NCBI GenBank assembly: GCA_011330545.1
Contig: DRQI01000165.1
Coordinates: 1-31,884, forward strand
Source of the DNA: Flavobacteriia bacterium
GTDB lineage: Bacteria > Bacteroidota > Bacteroidia > Flavobacteriales > Flavobacteriaceae
DNA length: 31,884 bases
Direction: 5' to 3'
Shown: in pieces, positions 1-8,290 of the stretch
How the letters are laid out: each line of letters starts with the position of its first letter
Position numbering within the stretch: the first letter of the stretch is position 1
The notes under the pieces: generated by a model
The model's database searches: none
Told to the model about the DNA's origin: nothing
Seen by the model: only the letters and a program-made list of their open reading frames with translations
Translations under genes and position numbers: made by a program

Positions 1-1542
1 ATTAAAAGAATTATCAAATGCAAACTTTTCAAAAGAAGCCCCTAAAGTAATGGTATGGCTACCGGCAAAAATTTTAAAGTTGTCAGTAACTTGATATACT
101 TTTTGGTCTAACTTATTATGGATAGAAAAAGGTTCATGCCCGGCAATAATATAGGGTGAGCCGGCTTCTAATATGGTTATAGATGGTGCCGGGGCAGAAA
201 ATGGTGTCCTAAAATCATCAAAGTGTGTATATCCTACTTGTAAGTTATTTGAAAATTTATTGCCAAATCGAGATTTTAATTCTAACAATGCAGATTGAAT
301 CTTATTATTAATGGTATAACTAGAATTTTCAAATTGTAAGGTATTTTGATTAGGCCCCCTAAAGAAAAAAGCTGTTGGGTGTGCCGGTTTATCCCTACTG
401 GCATCCAATTGATTATAGGTGGCTGTCAATGAATGGTTTTCATTGATATTCCAATCTAATTTTATGATAAATTTTTCATTGTCTGTGGCATGGGTTAAAT
501 TTTCAAAACCTCCGGTATCATAACCGATGGCCGCTAACGCATCTTGTACTGCTATCAAGTCAGAACGCAACACCCTTGATACGCCGTTGCCAACAGGTTC
601 TCCACCATTGTTAGCCCTAAAACCGGTTACCAAATCATCCCTTCGTTCTAACTCGCCATTTACAAAGAAGAACAATTTATTTTTAATAATAGGCCCTCCA
701 ATACTAAAACCTGCTTGGGTATGCTCTAATTTTCCTTGGAAAATTTCGGTACCGGCAACTTTGCTTCCTGTTAAGTCTTGATTTCTAAAGAATCCGAAAA
801 GGCTTCCGTGAAATTCATTGGTACCTGATTTTGTTACTGCGTTGATTGAGGCTCCGGTAAAACCTGATGAGGTAACATCATAAGGCGCTAAATCAACTTG
901 CACTTGGTCAATAGCATCTAAAGAGATAGGTTGTGCATTGGTTTGGCTTCCCGGAGTTCCACCGTCTAATCCGAACGGATTGTTAAAAATAGAACCATCT
1001 AAGGTTAAGTTATTCATTTTATTATTACCGCCTCCAAACGAATTACCGTCAGATGATGGTGTTAAACGCGTAAAATCATTGATAGACCTTGAAATGGTAG
1101 GTAATGCTTCTATTTGTTTGCGCCCCACATTAGTTGATGAGCCTGTCCTACCACTATTGATAATAGAATTTCTGCCTTCTGCTTTCACAACAACTTCATC
1201 TAACTGTGCGGCTTCTTCTTGTAATGAATAATTTAACTTTAATTTTTGCCCAATTTGAAGGTGTATACCTTCATCTTTTTGGGTTTTAAAACCAACATAA
1301 CTAACGGTAATGGTATAAGGCCCACCGATACGCATATTCGGAATATTAAAACTACCATTAAATTGGGTTACCGTTCCATAAGTAGTACCTGAAGGAACGT
1401 GAACTGCAACGATACTGGCTCCCGGCAATGGCACATTTTGGTCATCTGTGACCACACCTCTAATGGATGCAGTAGTAACTTGGGCAAATGAACTCACGGC
1501 AATGCAAAAGAACAACATTGCAAAAATGTATCTTTTTCTCAT
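1..1542 (-). CDS. TonB-dependent receptor, Oar-like, N-terminal part (C-terminus beyond the left edge)
   Basis: Read on the minus strand from an ATG at 1542, the frame stays open for 514 codons to the first base of the window, so the C-terminal barrel is missing only because the window ends. The N-terminus MRKRYIFAMLFFCIAVSSFA is a signal peptide. Residues about 25-105 form a carboxypeptidase-regulatory-like beta-sandwich (ASIRGVVTDDQNVPLPGASI, then ITVSYVGFK), which is typical of Bacteroidota receptors. A plug domain follows (about 115-240; LDEVVVKA, then a Gly/Asn-rich stretch with GLDGG), and then the start of the barrel. Such proteins sit in the outer membrane and take up substrates using TonB energy. 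The pattern resembles the Oar group rather than SusC, and no SusD gene is adjacent in the visible part. The substrate cannot be told. The gene is monocistronic on its 5' side: the rplI terminator lies between it and rplI. Confidence 0.93.
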   Translation of the reverse strand, partial: MRKRYIFAMLFFCIAVSSFAQVTTASIRGVVTDDQNVPLPGASIVAVHVPSGTTYGTVTQFNGSFNIPNMRIGGPYTITVSYVGFKTQKDEGIHLQIGQKLKLNYSLQEEAAQLDEVVVKAEGRNSIINSGRTGSSTNVGRKQIEALPTISRSINDFTRLTPSSDGNSFGGGNNKMNNLTLDGSIFNNPFGLDGGTPGSQTNAQPISLDAIDQVQVDLAPYDVTSSGFTGASINAVTKSGTNEFHGSLFGFFRNQDLTGSKVAGTEIFQGKLEHTQAGFSIGGPIIKNKLFFFVNGELERRDDLVTGFRANNGGEPVGNGVSRVLRSDLIAVQDALAAIGYDTGGFENLTHATDNEKFIIKLDWNINENHSLTATYNQLDASRDKPAHPTAFFFRGPNQNTLQFENSSYTINNKIQSALLELKSRFGNKFSNNLQVGYTHFDDFRTPFSAPAPSITILEAGSPYIIAGHEPFSIHNKLDQKVYQVTDNFKIFAGSHTITLGASFEKFAFDNSFN

Positions 1543-1594
1543 AATGTCTATTTTGAATTAGTATAAAATATTAAATATAAGCTACGAAATTAAT

Positions 1595-1625
1595 AAAAAA
1601 AAGGTTATCCGAAACGGATAACCTT
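1595..1625 (-). terminator. Intrinsic terminator of the rpsF-rpsR-rplI operon
   Basis: A perfect 11-bp inverted repeat (AAGGTTATCCG, 1601-1611, and its complement, 1615-1625) encloses a 3-nt AAA loop. On the minus strand it is followed by a run of T (complement of the A-run 1595-1602). It lies about 33 bp after the rplI stop codon and before the receptor gene, so it separates the two transcription units. Confidence 0.9.
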
Positions 1626-1657
1626 AAAACTTAACATTTGATTTATTAACTAAATGT

Positions 1658-2110
1658 TTATTTCTTTTCGGCAATTACTTCAAAAGGAAGCTCAACAATA
1701 ACCTCTCTGTGCAACCGTACTTTTGCACTGTATTTTCCTAATCTTTTTACCAAGCCACCAGAAACAATAATGAATTTTTTATCAATCTCATTCCCTTCTT
1801 TCGCAATGGCTTCGGCAAGGTCTGCATTGCCAACGGAGCCAAATAGTTTATCACCAGTACCAACTTTAGCAGGTATTTTAATCTCCATTGCTTTAATGGC
1901 ATCTGCTATTGCTTGGGCTTCTTTTACAATTTTTTCTTCTTTAAAGGCTCGTTGTTTTAATGTTTCTTGCAATACTTTCTTAGCGGAAGTTGTTGCTAAA
2001 ATGGCATATCCTTGCGGGATTAAAAAATTACGCCCATAACCATTTTTAACAGTTACGACATCATCTTGAAATCCTAAATTTGCTACGTCTTTTTTTAATA
2101 TAAGTTCCAT
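1658..2110 (-). CDS. rplI: 50S ribosomal protein L9
   Basis: 150 residues, the usual length for L9, a large-subunit protein that binds 23S rRNA. The N-terminal domain carries the hallmark MELILKKDVANLGFQDDVVTVKNGYGRNFLIPQGYA region with the conserved NGYGRNFLIP segment. A long charged helix follows (about 40-75; KEEKIVKEAQAIADAI), and then the C-terminal domain with KLFGSVGNADLAEAI. It is the last gene of the rpsF-rpsR-rplI operon, starts 17 bp after rpsR, and is followed by a strong terminator. The order S6-S18-L9 is the classic bacterial arrangement; in many other phyla ssb or priB is inserted, which is not the case here. Confidence 0.98.
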   Translation of the reverse strand: MELILKKDVANLGFQDDVVTVKNGYGRNFLIPQGYAILATTSAKKVLQETLKQRAFKEEKIVKEAQAIADAIKAMEIKIPAKVGTGDKLFGSVGNADLAEAIAKEGNEIDKKFIIVSGGLVKRLGKYSAKVRLHREVIVELPFEVIAEKK

Positions 2111-2127
2111 ATGGCTTTCTACTTTAA

Positions 2128-2424
2128 TTATTTTAACATATCACCTACATAAGGCATTAATGCCAAATGACGCGCCCTTTTTATTGCTTGAGATACTTTG
2201 CGTTGGTATTTTAATGAGGTTCCGGTTAAACGCCTTGGCAAAATTTTACCTTGTTCGTTTACCAAATACATTAAAAAATCTGCATCTTTATAATCGATGT
2301 ATTTGATTCCGTTTTTCTTAAAACGGCAATACTTTACTTTTTGTTTTGTATCTATATCTAACGGGGTAAGATATCTGATTTCGGCTTTATTTCCTCCTTT
2401 TGCTTGTTGCTCTATTGATGACAT
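2128..2424 (-). CDS. rpsR: 30S ribosomal protein S18
   Basis: 98 residues, slightly longer than the roughly 75-residue E. coli protein because of an N-terminal extension ([20 protein letters not shown]) that is common in Bacteroidota. The conserved core is clear: [20 protein letters not shown], then [20 protein letters not shown] and [15 protein letters not shown]18 binds 16S rRNA in the platform next to S6, and the upstream gene encodes S6 only 3 bp away. In Bacteroidota the free 16S anti-SD sequence is thought to be occluded near S18/S21 contacts, which fits the weak Shine-Dalgarno sequences seen throughout this window. Confidence 0.98.
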   Translation of the reverse strand: MSSIEQQAKGGNKAEIRYLTPLDIDTKQKVKYCRFKKNGIKYIDYKDADFLMYLVNEQGKILPRRLTGTSLKYQRKVSQAIKRARHLALMPYVGDMLK

Positions 2425-2427
2425 ATC

Positions 2428-2769
2428 TTAGTTTTTAGTTGCTTTTACACGTTCTCTTCTTTTTTCAGCCCAAGCTGCTGCGTACTTATCCAACTTCACT
2501 GTTAAATAACGCATGATGCTATCGTCTCTTCTAAATTCTAATTCAAAAGGGGCAATCACATCGCCTGCTACTTTAAATTCAAATAAATGGTAAAAACCGG
2601 TTTTTTTCTTTTGAATTGGGTATGCTAATTTTTTTAAGCCCCAATCTTCTGTGTGGATCATTTCGGCACCTTTAGAAACCAAGTAGTCATTAAACTTCTT
2701 TACTGTTTCCTTTACCTGAGTATCAGATAAAACGGGATTCAAAATGAAAACAGTTTCGTAATGATTCAT
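2428..2769 (-). CDS. rpsF: 30S ribosomal protein S6
   Basis: 113 residues, a normal length. The family pattern is plain: [20 protein letters not shown] at the start, [20 protein letters not shown] in the middle, and [20 protein letters not shown] near the end. The C-terminal tail is short and basic. S6 forms a dimer with S18 on the 30S platform. It is the first gene of the operon; a candidate promoter with a perfect TATATTTG box lies about 35 bp upstream of the ATG. Confidence 0.98.
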   Translation of the reverse strand: MNHYETVFILNPVLSDTQVKETVKKFNDYLVSKGAEMIHTEDWGLKKLAYPIQKKKTGFYHLFEFKVAGDVIAPFELEFRRDDSIMRYLTVKLDKYAAAWAEKRRERVKATKN

Positions 2770-2801
2770 AATATAAGTTTTATTGTTTATTTTTAAGCGT
2801 G

Positions 2802-2809
2802 CAAATATA
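2802..2809 (-). promoter_or_regulatory. Candidate -7 box (TATATTTG) for the rpsF operon
   Basis: On the minus strand the sequence TATATTTGC lies 33-40 bp upstream of the rpsF ATG and exactly matches the Bacteroidota -7 consensus TAnnTTTG. No exact TTG -33 element sits at the ideal distance (a TTA does). The start of transcription would be near 2796. Confidence 0.55.
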
Positions 2810-2876
2810 CAAACTTTATCTCTTTTTAAGCATATCGTTTTTATTTTTTTTAAAGAAGTAGCATTTTAAAAACTTA

Positions 2877-3023
2877 AAACCTCGAACTTTAAACCTTGAA
2901 CCTTAAACCTTGAACTTTAAACCTCGAACTTTAAACCTTGAACCTTAAACCTTGAACTTTAAACCTTGAACTTTAAACCTTGAACCTTAAACCTCGAACT
3001 TTAAACCTTAAACCTTGAACTTT
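2877..3023. repeat. Minisatellite: 10.5 tandem copies of a 14-bp unit
   Basis: The unit AAACCTTGAACTTT is repeated in exact 14-bp register from 2877 to 3002, nine copies in all. Then comes a 7-bp half unit (3003-3009) and one last full copy (3010-3023), so 147 bp equals 10.5 units. Variation is confined to two positions: CCTTG or CCTCG, and ACTTT or ACCTT. Each unit is itself two related heptamers (AAACCTT and GAACTTT). The array fills most of the 319-bp gap between the divergent rpsF operon and the hydroxylase gene. Confidence 0.93.
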
Positions 3024-3088
3024 GAAAGTTCTAACCAACAATAACACATTATTTCGTAAATTGTCAATCTGTTAAACCAATACATTTT

Positions 3089-3976
3089 ATGGAAGTACCA
3101 AAGATACCTGAATTGATATATTACGCCATTCCGTTTTTTATCATTACTCTCATTATCGAAATTATTGTCGATGCCCGTAAAAATGCCAAGATATATGAAA
3201 CGAAAGATGCTATTACCTCTATTTCTATGGGGTTGGGCAATGTTTTTTTAGGCATACTCAGTAAAGTAATTGTTTTTGGGGCTTTTATTTACGTTTATGA
3301 TCATTTTCGATTTTTTACCATTCCTTTTGCATGGTGGGCTTGGGGGCTTATGTTGGTCGCTGAAGATTTTACTTATTATTGGTTTCACAGAATTAGCCAT
3401 GAAAATCGTTTTTTCTGGGCCTCGCACGTAGTTCATCACTCTTCTCAAAAATACAATTTAAGTACGGCTCTACGCCAAACTTGGACCGGTATTTTCTTGT
3501 CTTTTGTTTTTTGGTTATGGCTGCCACTAGTAGGGTTTCATCCGGTAATGATTTTAGCACAAATGTCTATCAGCTTGATTTATCAATATTGGATACATAC
3601 CGAACTTATTAAAAAAATGCCCCGTTGGTTTGAAGCTATTTTTAATACGCCTTCACACCACCGTGTACACCACGCTACCAATCCGCAATATTTAGACAGA
3701 AACCATGCCGGTATTTTTATTATTTGGGATAAAATATTCGGTACTTTTGAGCCAGAAACTGAAAAACCTATATATGGATTGGTAAAAAATATCAATACTT
3801 TTAATCCTATATATGTAGCATTTCACGAGTGGGCTTCAATGTGTAAAGATGCCTTTACAGCGAATACATCGTTGTTAAACAAGATTAACTATTTTATAAA
3901 GCCTCCGGGGTGGAAACATGACGGAACGGGAATTTTATCGAGTGATATCCGTAGGGAATGGGAGAAAAATTCGTAA
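3089..3976 (+). CDS. Fatty acid hydroxylase / sterol desaturase family membrane di-iron enzyme, alkylglycerol monooxygenase-like
   Basis: 295 residues with several membrane segments (about 10-28, 45-70, 80-97, 132-165). The histidine boxes of the FA_hydroxylase family are all present: HRISH (100-104), HVVHH (113-117), and HHRVHH (190-195) after an extra His170, followed by RNH (204-206). These would bind a di-iron centre in the membrane and catalyse O2-dependent hydroxylation or desaturation of a lipid. The spacing and the C-terminal GLVKNINTFNPIYVAFHEW segment resemble the TMEM195/alkylglycerol monooxygenase branch more than C4-sterol oxidases; that placement is from memory of the family. 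The substrate is unknown. The VOC gene follows 38 bp later on the same strand and may be co-transcribed. Confidence 0.88.
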   Translation: MEVPKIPELIYYAIPFFIITLIIEIIVDARKNAKIYETKDAITSISMGLGNVFLGILSKVIVFGAFIYVYDHFRFFTIPFAWWAWGLMLVAEDFTYYWFHRISHENRFFWASHVVHHSSQKYNLSTALRQTWTGIFLSFVFWLWLPLVGFHPVMILAQMSISLIYQYWIHTELIKKMPRWFEAIFNTPSHHRVHHATNPQYLDRNHAGIFIIWDKIFGTFEPETEKPIYGLVKNINTFNPIYVAFHEWASMCKDAFTANTSLLNKINYFIKPPGWKHDGTGILSSDIRREWEKNS

Positions 3977-4014
3977 TTACGAATGATTAGCTATTACTTT
4001 TTATTAAATTATTT

Positions 4015-4410
4015 ATGAAACAATCCATCGCGCATATTGCCTTAGTAGTAAATGATTATGATGAAGCTATCAAATTTTATACTGAAAAACTAAATTTTGA
4101 ATTGATTGAAGATACAAGGTTAAGTAATACCAAACGTTGGGTTTTAGTTGCTCCTACTGCAACAACTGGGTGTAACCTATTGCTCGCTAAGGCTGTGGGG
4201 CCAAAACAGAAAGCTGCCGTAGGAAACCAAAGTGGTGGCCGCGTGTTTTTATTTTTATACACTGATAATTTTTGGAGAGATTATGATGCGATGCTCAAAA
4301 AGGGAATCTGTTTTGTAAGGCCTCCTAAAAAAGAAAACTACGGAACAGTGGCTGTTTTCAAAGACCTTTATGGCAATTTGTGGGATTTGTTGGAACCTAT
4401 TGAAAGGTAA
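4015..4410 (+). CDS. VOC (glyoxalase/bleomycin resistance/dioxygenase) family protein
   Basis: 131 residues forming the two beta-alpha-beta-beta-beta modules of the vicinal oxygen chelate fold. Module 1 begins IAHIALVVNDYDEAIKFYTE, with the metal-ligand-type His7. Module 2 ends VAVFKDLYGNLWDLLEP, with Glu127 in the usual ligand position. Between them lies a loop rich in Gly and Lys. The fold serves isomerases, dioxygenases, epimerases and drug-binding proteins, so the reaction cannot be assigned. It follows the hydroxylase gene closely on the same strand. Confidence 0.88.
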   Translation: MKQSIAHIALVVNDYDEAIKFYTEKLNFELIEDTRLSNTKRWVLVAPTATTGCNLLLAKAVGPKQKAAVGNQSGGRVFLFLYTDNFWRDYDAMLKKGICFVRPPKKENYGTVAVFKDLYGNLWDLLEPIER

Positions 4411-4549
4411 TCATTAGTTCTTTACTTGGCACACTAAAATAAGTAAAACTACCCATAAAACACTAACAGGCCTTGCACGTAATTTTATCAATCAACCTCA
4501 GCCTTTTTTTGATTTCTATAGTAGAGTTTCAACTATAAATACAAGTTAC

Positions 4550-4590
4550 TAGAATTCATACATTTTTATTTTATCATAGTTTTCATAGAT
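4550..4590 (+). promoter_or_regulatory. Two-part 27-bp-period motif, site 1 (upstream of the 231-aa secreted protein)
   Basis: TAGAATTCATA begins at 4550 and TTTTCATAGA follows at 4580-4589. The two TTC triplets (4555 and 4582) are 27 bp apart, with an extra ATCATAG between them at 4573-4579. The second TTC is 67 bp from the ATG at 4649. The same arrangement and the same 27-bp period occur at 7607-7646 and 8291-8331, in front of two other genes of this island. It is probably an activator binding site placed just upstream of the core promoter. Confidence 0.55.
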
Positions 4591-4648
4591 ATTAAAACTG
4601 TTAAGTATGAGTAGTTTAGCCCTATTATTAACATATAAACTTAATATC

Positions 4649-5344
4649 ATGAAAAAATTATCCTTATTAGTAATTCTACTATGTACACTTTCTCTTAGTG
4701 CTTTTGCCCAATCGTGCAATGGTTTTGGAGGTGTTTTAAAAAGTGCTTGGAAAGAACTATACACTAGTGTACATCCAATCGGGCAAGAGGCATTGACATT
4801 AATTCCTGTTGTCGGCCAAAATGCAACAGCAGTAAATGCCATCTCAGAGGCCTCTGTAAAATTTCACAATTTTGTTTTTAACGAAAATAGCCAATCTTGG
4901 ACAACTTTGGGGCCAAGGGCATTACCGGTACAAAAAGACCAAATTAAACAATACGGTACACTTGTAAAAGCCGGTGTTGGCGGAGTTCGCGTATTTAATA
5001 CCACTGGCATGCTCTGGGACAGGGTAGAAATAGAAATTGAAAAAACCGGTGGAAAAGCACAAACTGACATTATTATTTGTACTTGGGACCTAGAATCAGG
5101 AGCAAAAAATAATTATACCGAATATTCATTCCCTAATGGAAAAGACACTAGCACTAAAAAATTTATTATCAAAAACGTTCATGGAAAGTCAATTTCTGTC
5201 AAACTAAAAAATAACTCTTTTAGTAATAAATTTAAGTATGCCATAAAAACAAAAGGGTTTTTAAACATTGCAAAACAAAAGAAACGCGCTGTGAGGTTGC
5301 AGAACATAGCTAAGAAAGATAAGGGAATCATAAAAATGAACTAG
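4649..5344 (+). CDS. Secreted protein of unknown function, 231 residues
   Basis: Not recognised. The frame is open from 4607, but the start is best placed at the ATG at 4649, because MKKLSLLVILLCTLSLSAFAQ is a textbook signal peptide with cleavage after AFA. The mature part has an N-terminal alpha-helical section (about 25-75). A beta-rich section (about 95-200) then alternates short strands such as RVEIEIEKTGG, TDIIICTWD and KSISVKLKNNS, which is the look of a small extracellular beta-sandwich. The C-terminus is very basic (KQKKRAVRLQNIAKK). It is preceded by motif site 1 and followed by a long hairpin, so it is probably its own transcript, controlled with the genes at 7729 and 8409. Confidence 0.7.
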   Translation: MKKLSLLVILLCTLSLSAFAQSCNGFGGVLKSAWKELYTSVHPIGQEALTLIPVVGQNATAVNAISEASVKFHNFVFNENSQSWTTLGPRALPVQKDQIKQYGTLVKAGVGGVRVFNTTGMLWDRVEIEIEKTGGKAQTDIIICTWDLESGAKNNYTEYSFPNGKDTSTKKFIIKNVHGKSISVKLKNNSFSNKFKYAIKTKGFLNIAKQKKRAVRLQNIAKKDKGIIKMN

Positions 5345-5716
5345 TCTCTAAAAAAAGTAGTTATCCAAATAAAAATATTTACCGGCATATGTAAGGTTAC
5401 ATACAGATGTTGGTAAATATTTTTATTTAACTCATTTATTTTGATAAAGCCATGCTAATAGTATTTGAAAATAAACCAACGTAGTTTCAACTTATCAAAA
5501 TCATTACTCCTTTTTTTAAGATTCTATTTATATAGAATTACACGCATCTAATTTTATTAACTATCGAAGTTATTTAATGTTTGTATTTTAGTAGCAATTA
5601 TTTTTATGATAATCATTCTATACCCATTCGGTTAAAAAATAAGCGAACTCTCAATACTGGCCTAAAATGATATCATACAAAAATTTTAAAGAAATATAAT
5701 CACTAACTCCATCGTT
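5345..5716. other. Intergenic region before the sensor kinase
   Basis: 372 bp of AT-rich DNA without a credible ORF on either strand. Its only clear element is the nested hairpin at 5367-5428. The kinase promoter must lie in the last 200 bp, but no exact TTG/TAnnTTTG pair was found there. Confidence 0.6.
5367..5428. terminator. Nested hairpin, likely terminator of the secreted-protein gene
   Basis: A perfect 17-bp inverted repeat (5367-5383 with 5412-5428; outer arm starts AAATAAAAATATTT) encloses a second perfect 7-bp hairpin (TATGTAA, 5388-5394, with 5397-5403). The right arm is T-rich in both directions, so it could stop transcription from the gene ending at 5344. It is longer than most intrinsic terminators. 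Confidence 0.6.
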
Positions 5717-7528
5717 TTGAAGCCCTTCTGTTTCCTCTTAATTCCAATCTTTATTTTTTCTCAAAATGTTTCAGAAAAGCAGCAATTGCAAGCCGCCATT
5801 GACACTACTTCTACTATTTCTGACAAAGTAACACTTTATGCAGATTTAGCATGGGAATATATTATCATCGAAAACGACAGTGCCTTACTTATTGCCAATA
5901 AATCTTTAACTTTTTCGAAAGAGAACAATTATAAATTGGGAGAAGCCATCTCTTTAGAAACTAAAGGGCTTTATTATGAAGCCGTAAAAGGCGATTATAG
6001 CCTCGCAAGTAAATTTTATTTTGAAGGGATAAAAATTTGTGAAGCCAACGACTTGGCCTATGCAACTTCAATTTATCATTCGCTAGGGGTTATGTTCCAC
6101 ACGTCTGATAATTATAAAAAAGCAAAAGAATATTATACTATTGCTTATAAAAGGGCAAAAGCCGAAAATAATTTAAGCCTACAAAAAAAGTGTTTGGTAA
6201 ATTTAGGCTCGGTAAATTCTTCGCTAAAAAATTATAATGAAGCCGAAAAATTATTACTTGAAAGTTTAAATATCAATGTTCAGCGAGAAATGGATTTTTC
6301 TATCTATGCAAACCTCGGAAACCTCTACATCCGCCAAAAAAAATATAAAAAAGCCATTCCGTTTTTAGAAAAAGCTACCGTACAACATCCTGATAATACT
6401 GATTCTGAAGAACACCTTTCTTTTTTAATAGACGCTAAAACTGCCTTAAAAGATTCGGCAAATATGAAGCCTATTTTAAAAAGAGCCATCAACTATGCCA
6501 ATGAATCTAATGCATTGAGAAAGAAAAGTATTATGATATTGTCTATATCTAATTACTATACTCAATTTGGCGATTATAAAAAAGCCTTAAATTATAGAGA
6601 TGAATATTTATACCTATACGAAGAAATTAAGAAAAGGCAACGCGATGAGACGGTCTATGAACTAGAAACACGGTATCAAACCGAAAAAAAAGAACGGGAG
6701 ATTGCTGAGCAAAATCTAATTATTGTAAAAAAGAATCGGCAAAAAAACCAAATTCTTTTCGGATTAATTAGTGTCGGCATTTTGTCTATAGGCCTATTTA
6801 TTTTCTTTAAAAAAAGAATTAAATACCAAAAGACAATCGCCGTACAAACCGAAACACTTCAACAACAAAAAATAATTGATTTACAACAAAAAAATAAACT
6901 AATAGCCCTCAATAGTATGATTGAAGGACAAGAAGTAGAGCGACTCCGAATTGCAAAAGATTTACACGATAGCCTTGGCGGATTGTTAAGTACTATCAAA
7001 GCCTATTTTGTTTCGATTCAAAAAAAAGTTGAAAAATTGGAAGGGATTCCCTTAACAAAAAAAACCAATCAATTAATTGATGAAGCCTGTTTAGAAGTAC
7101 GAAGAATTTCTCATAATATGATGCCACATTCGCTCAGCATTTCAGGACTTCAGAGTGCCATTGAAGACCTCGGCCAACAACTGAGGGAACAAGGATATCA
7201 GGTTACTGTAGAAATAAATAATTTGCCAACGAACATAAGTGACACTAAAAAAGTAATGATTTATCGCTTAATTCAAGAAATAATTTCAAATATGAGAAAA
7301 CACGCGCAGGCTAAAAACATACTCATTCAGTTATTAGGTTATAAAAATGAATTAAACCTTATTATTGAAGACGATGGCAAAGGTTTTAATTATAGCGAAG
7401 CACGTAAAAATAATGGCTTAGGCCTCAAGAGTATAAATAGCCGTGTTGAATTTTTAGACGGAATCATTCATTGGGACACCCAACACGGAAACGGCACAAC
7501 CATAACCATAAATATACCTTTGCTTTAA
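5717..7528 (+). CDS. TPR-containing sensor histidine kinase (HisKA_3 / NarX-like)
   Basis: 603 residues. An upstream in-frame stop (5687) and the absence of any ATG before the coding signal point to the TTG at 5717, which is followed directly by a signal sequence (MKPFCFLLIPIFIFSQN). Residues about 30-300 are tetratricopeptide repeats in the periplasm (pairs such as KKAKEYYTIAYKRAKAENN and KKAIPFLEKATV). A membrane helix at about 345-367 and a short coiled coil follow. The dimerisation/phosphoacceptor helix is ERLRIAKDLHDSLGGLLSTI, with His417. The HATPase domain has its N box at RLIQEIISNMRKHA, a G1 box DDGKGF, and a G2 box NNGLGLKSINSR. It should phosphorylate the LuxR-type regulator at 8948, the only receiver protein in the window. 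The signal sensed is unknown. Confidence 0.92.
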   Translation: MKPFCFLLIPIFIFSQNVSEKQQLQAAIDTTSTISDKVTLYADLAWEYIIIENDSALLIANKSLTFSKENNYKLGEAISLETKGLYYEAVKGDYSLASKFYFEGIKICEANDLAYATSIYHSLGVMFHTSDNYKKAKEYYTIAYKRAKAENNLSLQKKCLVNLGSVNSSLKNYNEAEKLLLESLNINVQREMDFSIYANLGNLYIRQKKYKKAIPFLEKATVQHPDNTDSEEHLSFLIDAKTALKDSANMKPILKRAINYANESNALRKKSIMILSISNYYTQFGDYKKALNYRDEYLYLYEEIKKRQRDETVYELETRYQTEKKEREIAEQNLIIVKKNRQKNQILFGLISVGILSIGLFIFFKKRIKYQKTIAVQTETLQQQKIIDLQQKNKLIALNSMIEGQEVERLRIAKDLHDSLGGLLSTIKAYFVSIQKKVEKLEGIPLTKKTNQLIDEACLEVRRISHNMMPHSLSISGLQSAIEDLGQQLREQGYQVTVEINNLPTNISDTKKVMIYRLIQEIISNMRKHAQAKNILIQLLGYKNELNLIIEDDGKGFNYSEARKNNGLGLKSINSRVEFLDGIIHWDTQHGNGTTITINIPLL

Positions 7529-7606
7529 TCGGCAGCTTAAATTATTAAAAAGTACCTGCAACTTATCTTATCATTCTTAGAGGCCAGCCTTACTACAGAA
7601 ACCTAG

Positions 7607-7646
7607 TAGAATTCATAGATTTTTTGCCACTATAGGTTTTCGTAGA
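7607..7646 (+). promoter_or_regulatory. Two-part 27-bp-period motif, site 2
   Basis: TAGAATTCATAGAT starts at 7607 and TTTTCGTAGA ends at 7646. The TTC triplets at 7612 and 7639 are 27 bp apart, with CTATAGG between them. Over the first 11 bases it is identical to site 1. The second TTC lies 90 bp upstream of the ATG at 7729, and an AT-rich stretch (TATATAATTAG) that could be the core promoter follows about 17 bp later. Confidence 0.55.
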
Positions 7647-7728
7647 GGTAATTTTTACTTTATATAATTAGTTTACCCTATTCTTTCATAATAAAACGAA
7701 ACATTTAACAAATTACAAAACCAGTAAA

Positions 7729-8274
7729 ATGAAAAACATATTTTTTACATTGCCTATAATTATTGTATCCTTAATACACGCACAGGGCCAACCTACCGTT
7801 CACAACATAAAACTGGTGGCAAATACAAAAGTTATGGATACTGTTAACCTCAACCAAGGTATTTTTTTACATGATTTATCTTGGGCTTGGAATAAGCAAA
7901 ATGCTTGTTTTCCTAAAACCCAACAATCGAAATTTACCGGCAAACATGTATTTTATTCAGGTATTATCCCAAAACAAAGTGAAATTACCATAACCGTTAT
8001 CCCAAAAGACCCAACTGTAAATTTGAGTATCTATGCTTATGAAATTGGCATAAACAGCAACTACTTAGTGCCAAACCTACCAAGTTGTATTCGTTGTGAA
8101 GCAGATTACAAACTTAGTTTCTCAAAAAAAGGAAAAAAACAAGGCCATATTCGCACGATAAAAAATTTGGTTGCAATTAATAATCCGTATCGGATAATAA
8201 TAGGTATCACAGGAGCCGATAAGCTGGAAGAAGCCGAATTTATACTAATTATCTCTACAAAACCTAGAAAATAG
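7729..8274 (+). CDS. Secreted protein of unknown function, 181 residues
   Basis: Not recognised. The N-terminus MKNIFFTLPIIIVSLIHAQGQ is a signal peptide. The mature part is beta-rich: a strand-turn pattern from about 60 (YSGIIPKQSEITITVIPK, VNLSIYAYEIG) to the end (NPYRIIIGITGADKLEEAEF). This loosely recalls the bacterial pre-peptidase C-terminal (PPC) fold; that is an inference from pattern, not a match. Three cysteines remain after cleavage: one in NACFPK and two close together in SCIRCEAD. The gene sits 200 bp after the kinase and has its own copy of the 27-bp-period motif, so it is likely a target of the kinase/regulator pair. Confidence 0.68.
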   Translation: MKNIFFTLPIIIVSLIHAQGQPTVHNIKLVANTKVMDTVNLNQGIFLHDLSWAWNKQNACFPKTQQSKFTGKHVFYSGIIPKQSEITITVIPKDPTVNLSIYAYEIGINSNYLVPNLPSCIRCEADYKLSFSKKGKKQGHIRTIKNLVAINNPYRIIIGITGADKLEEAEFILIISTKPRK

Positions 8275-8290
8275 TTTTGCGTACACCCTC

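Noticed and set aside
527..1231. Two plus-strand open frames inside the first 1.5 kb
   Set aside because: They are antisense to the intact receptor reading frame, which runs unbroken from 1542 to 1.
2877..3023. Regular repeats considered as a CRISPR array
   Set aside because: The units are 14 bp and directly adjacent, with no spacers and no cas genes nearby.
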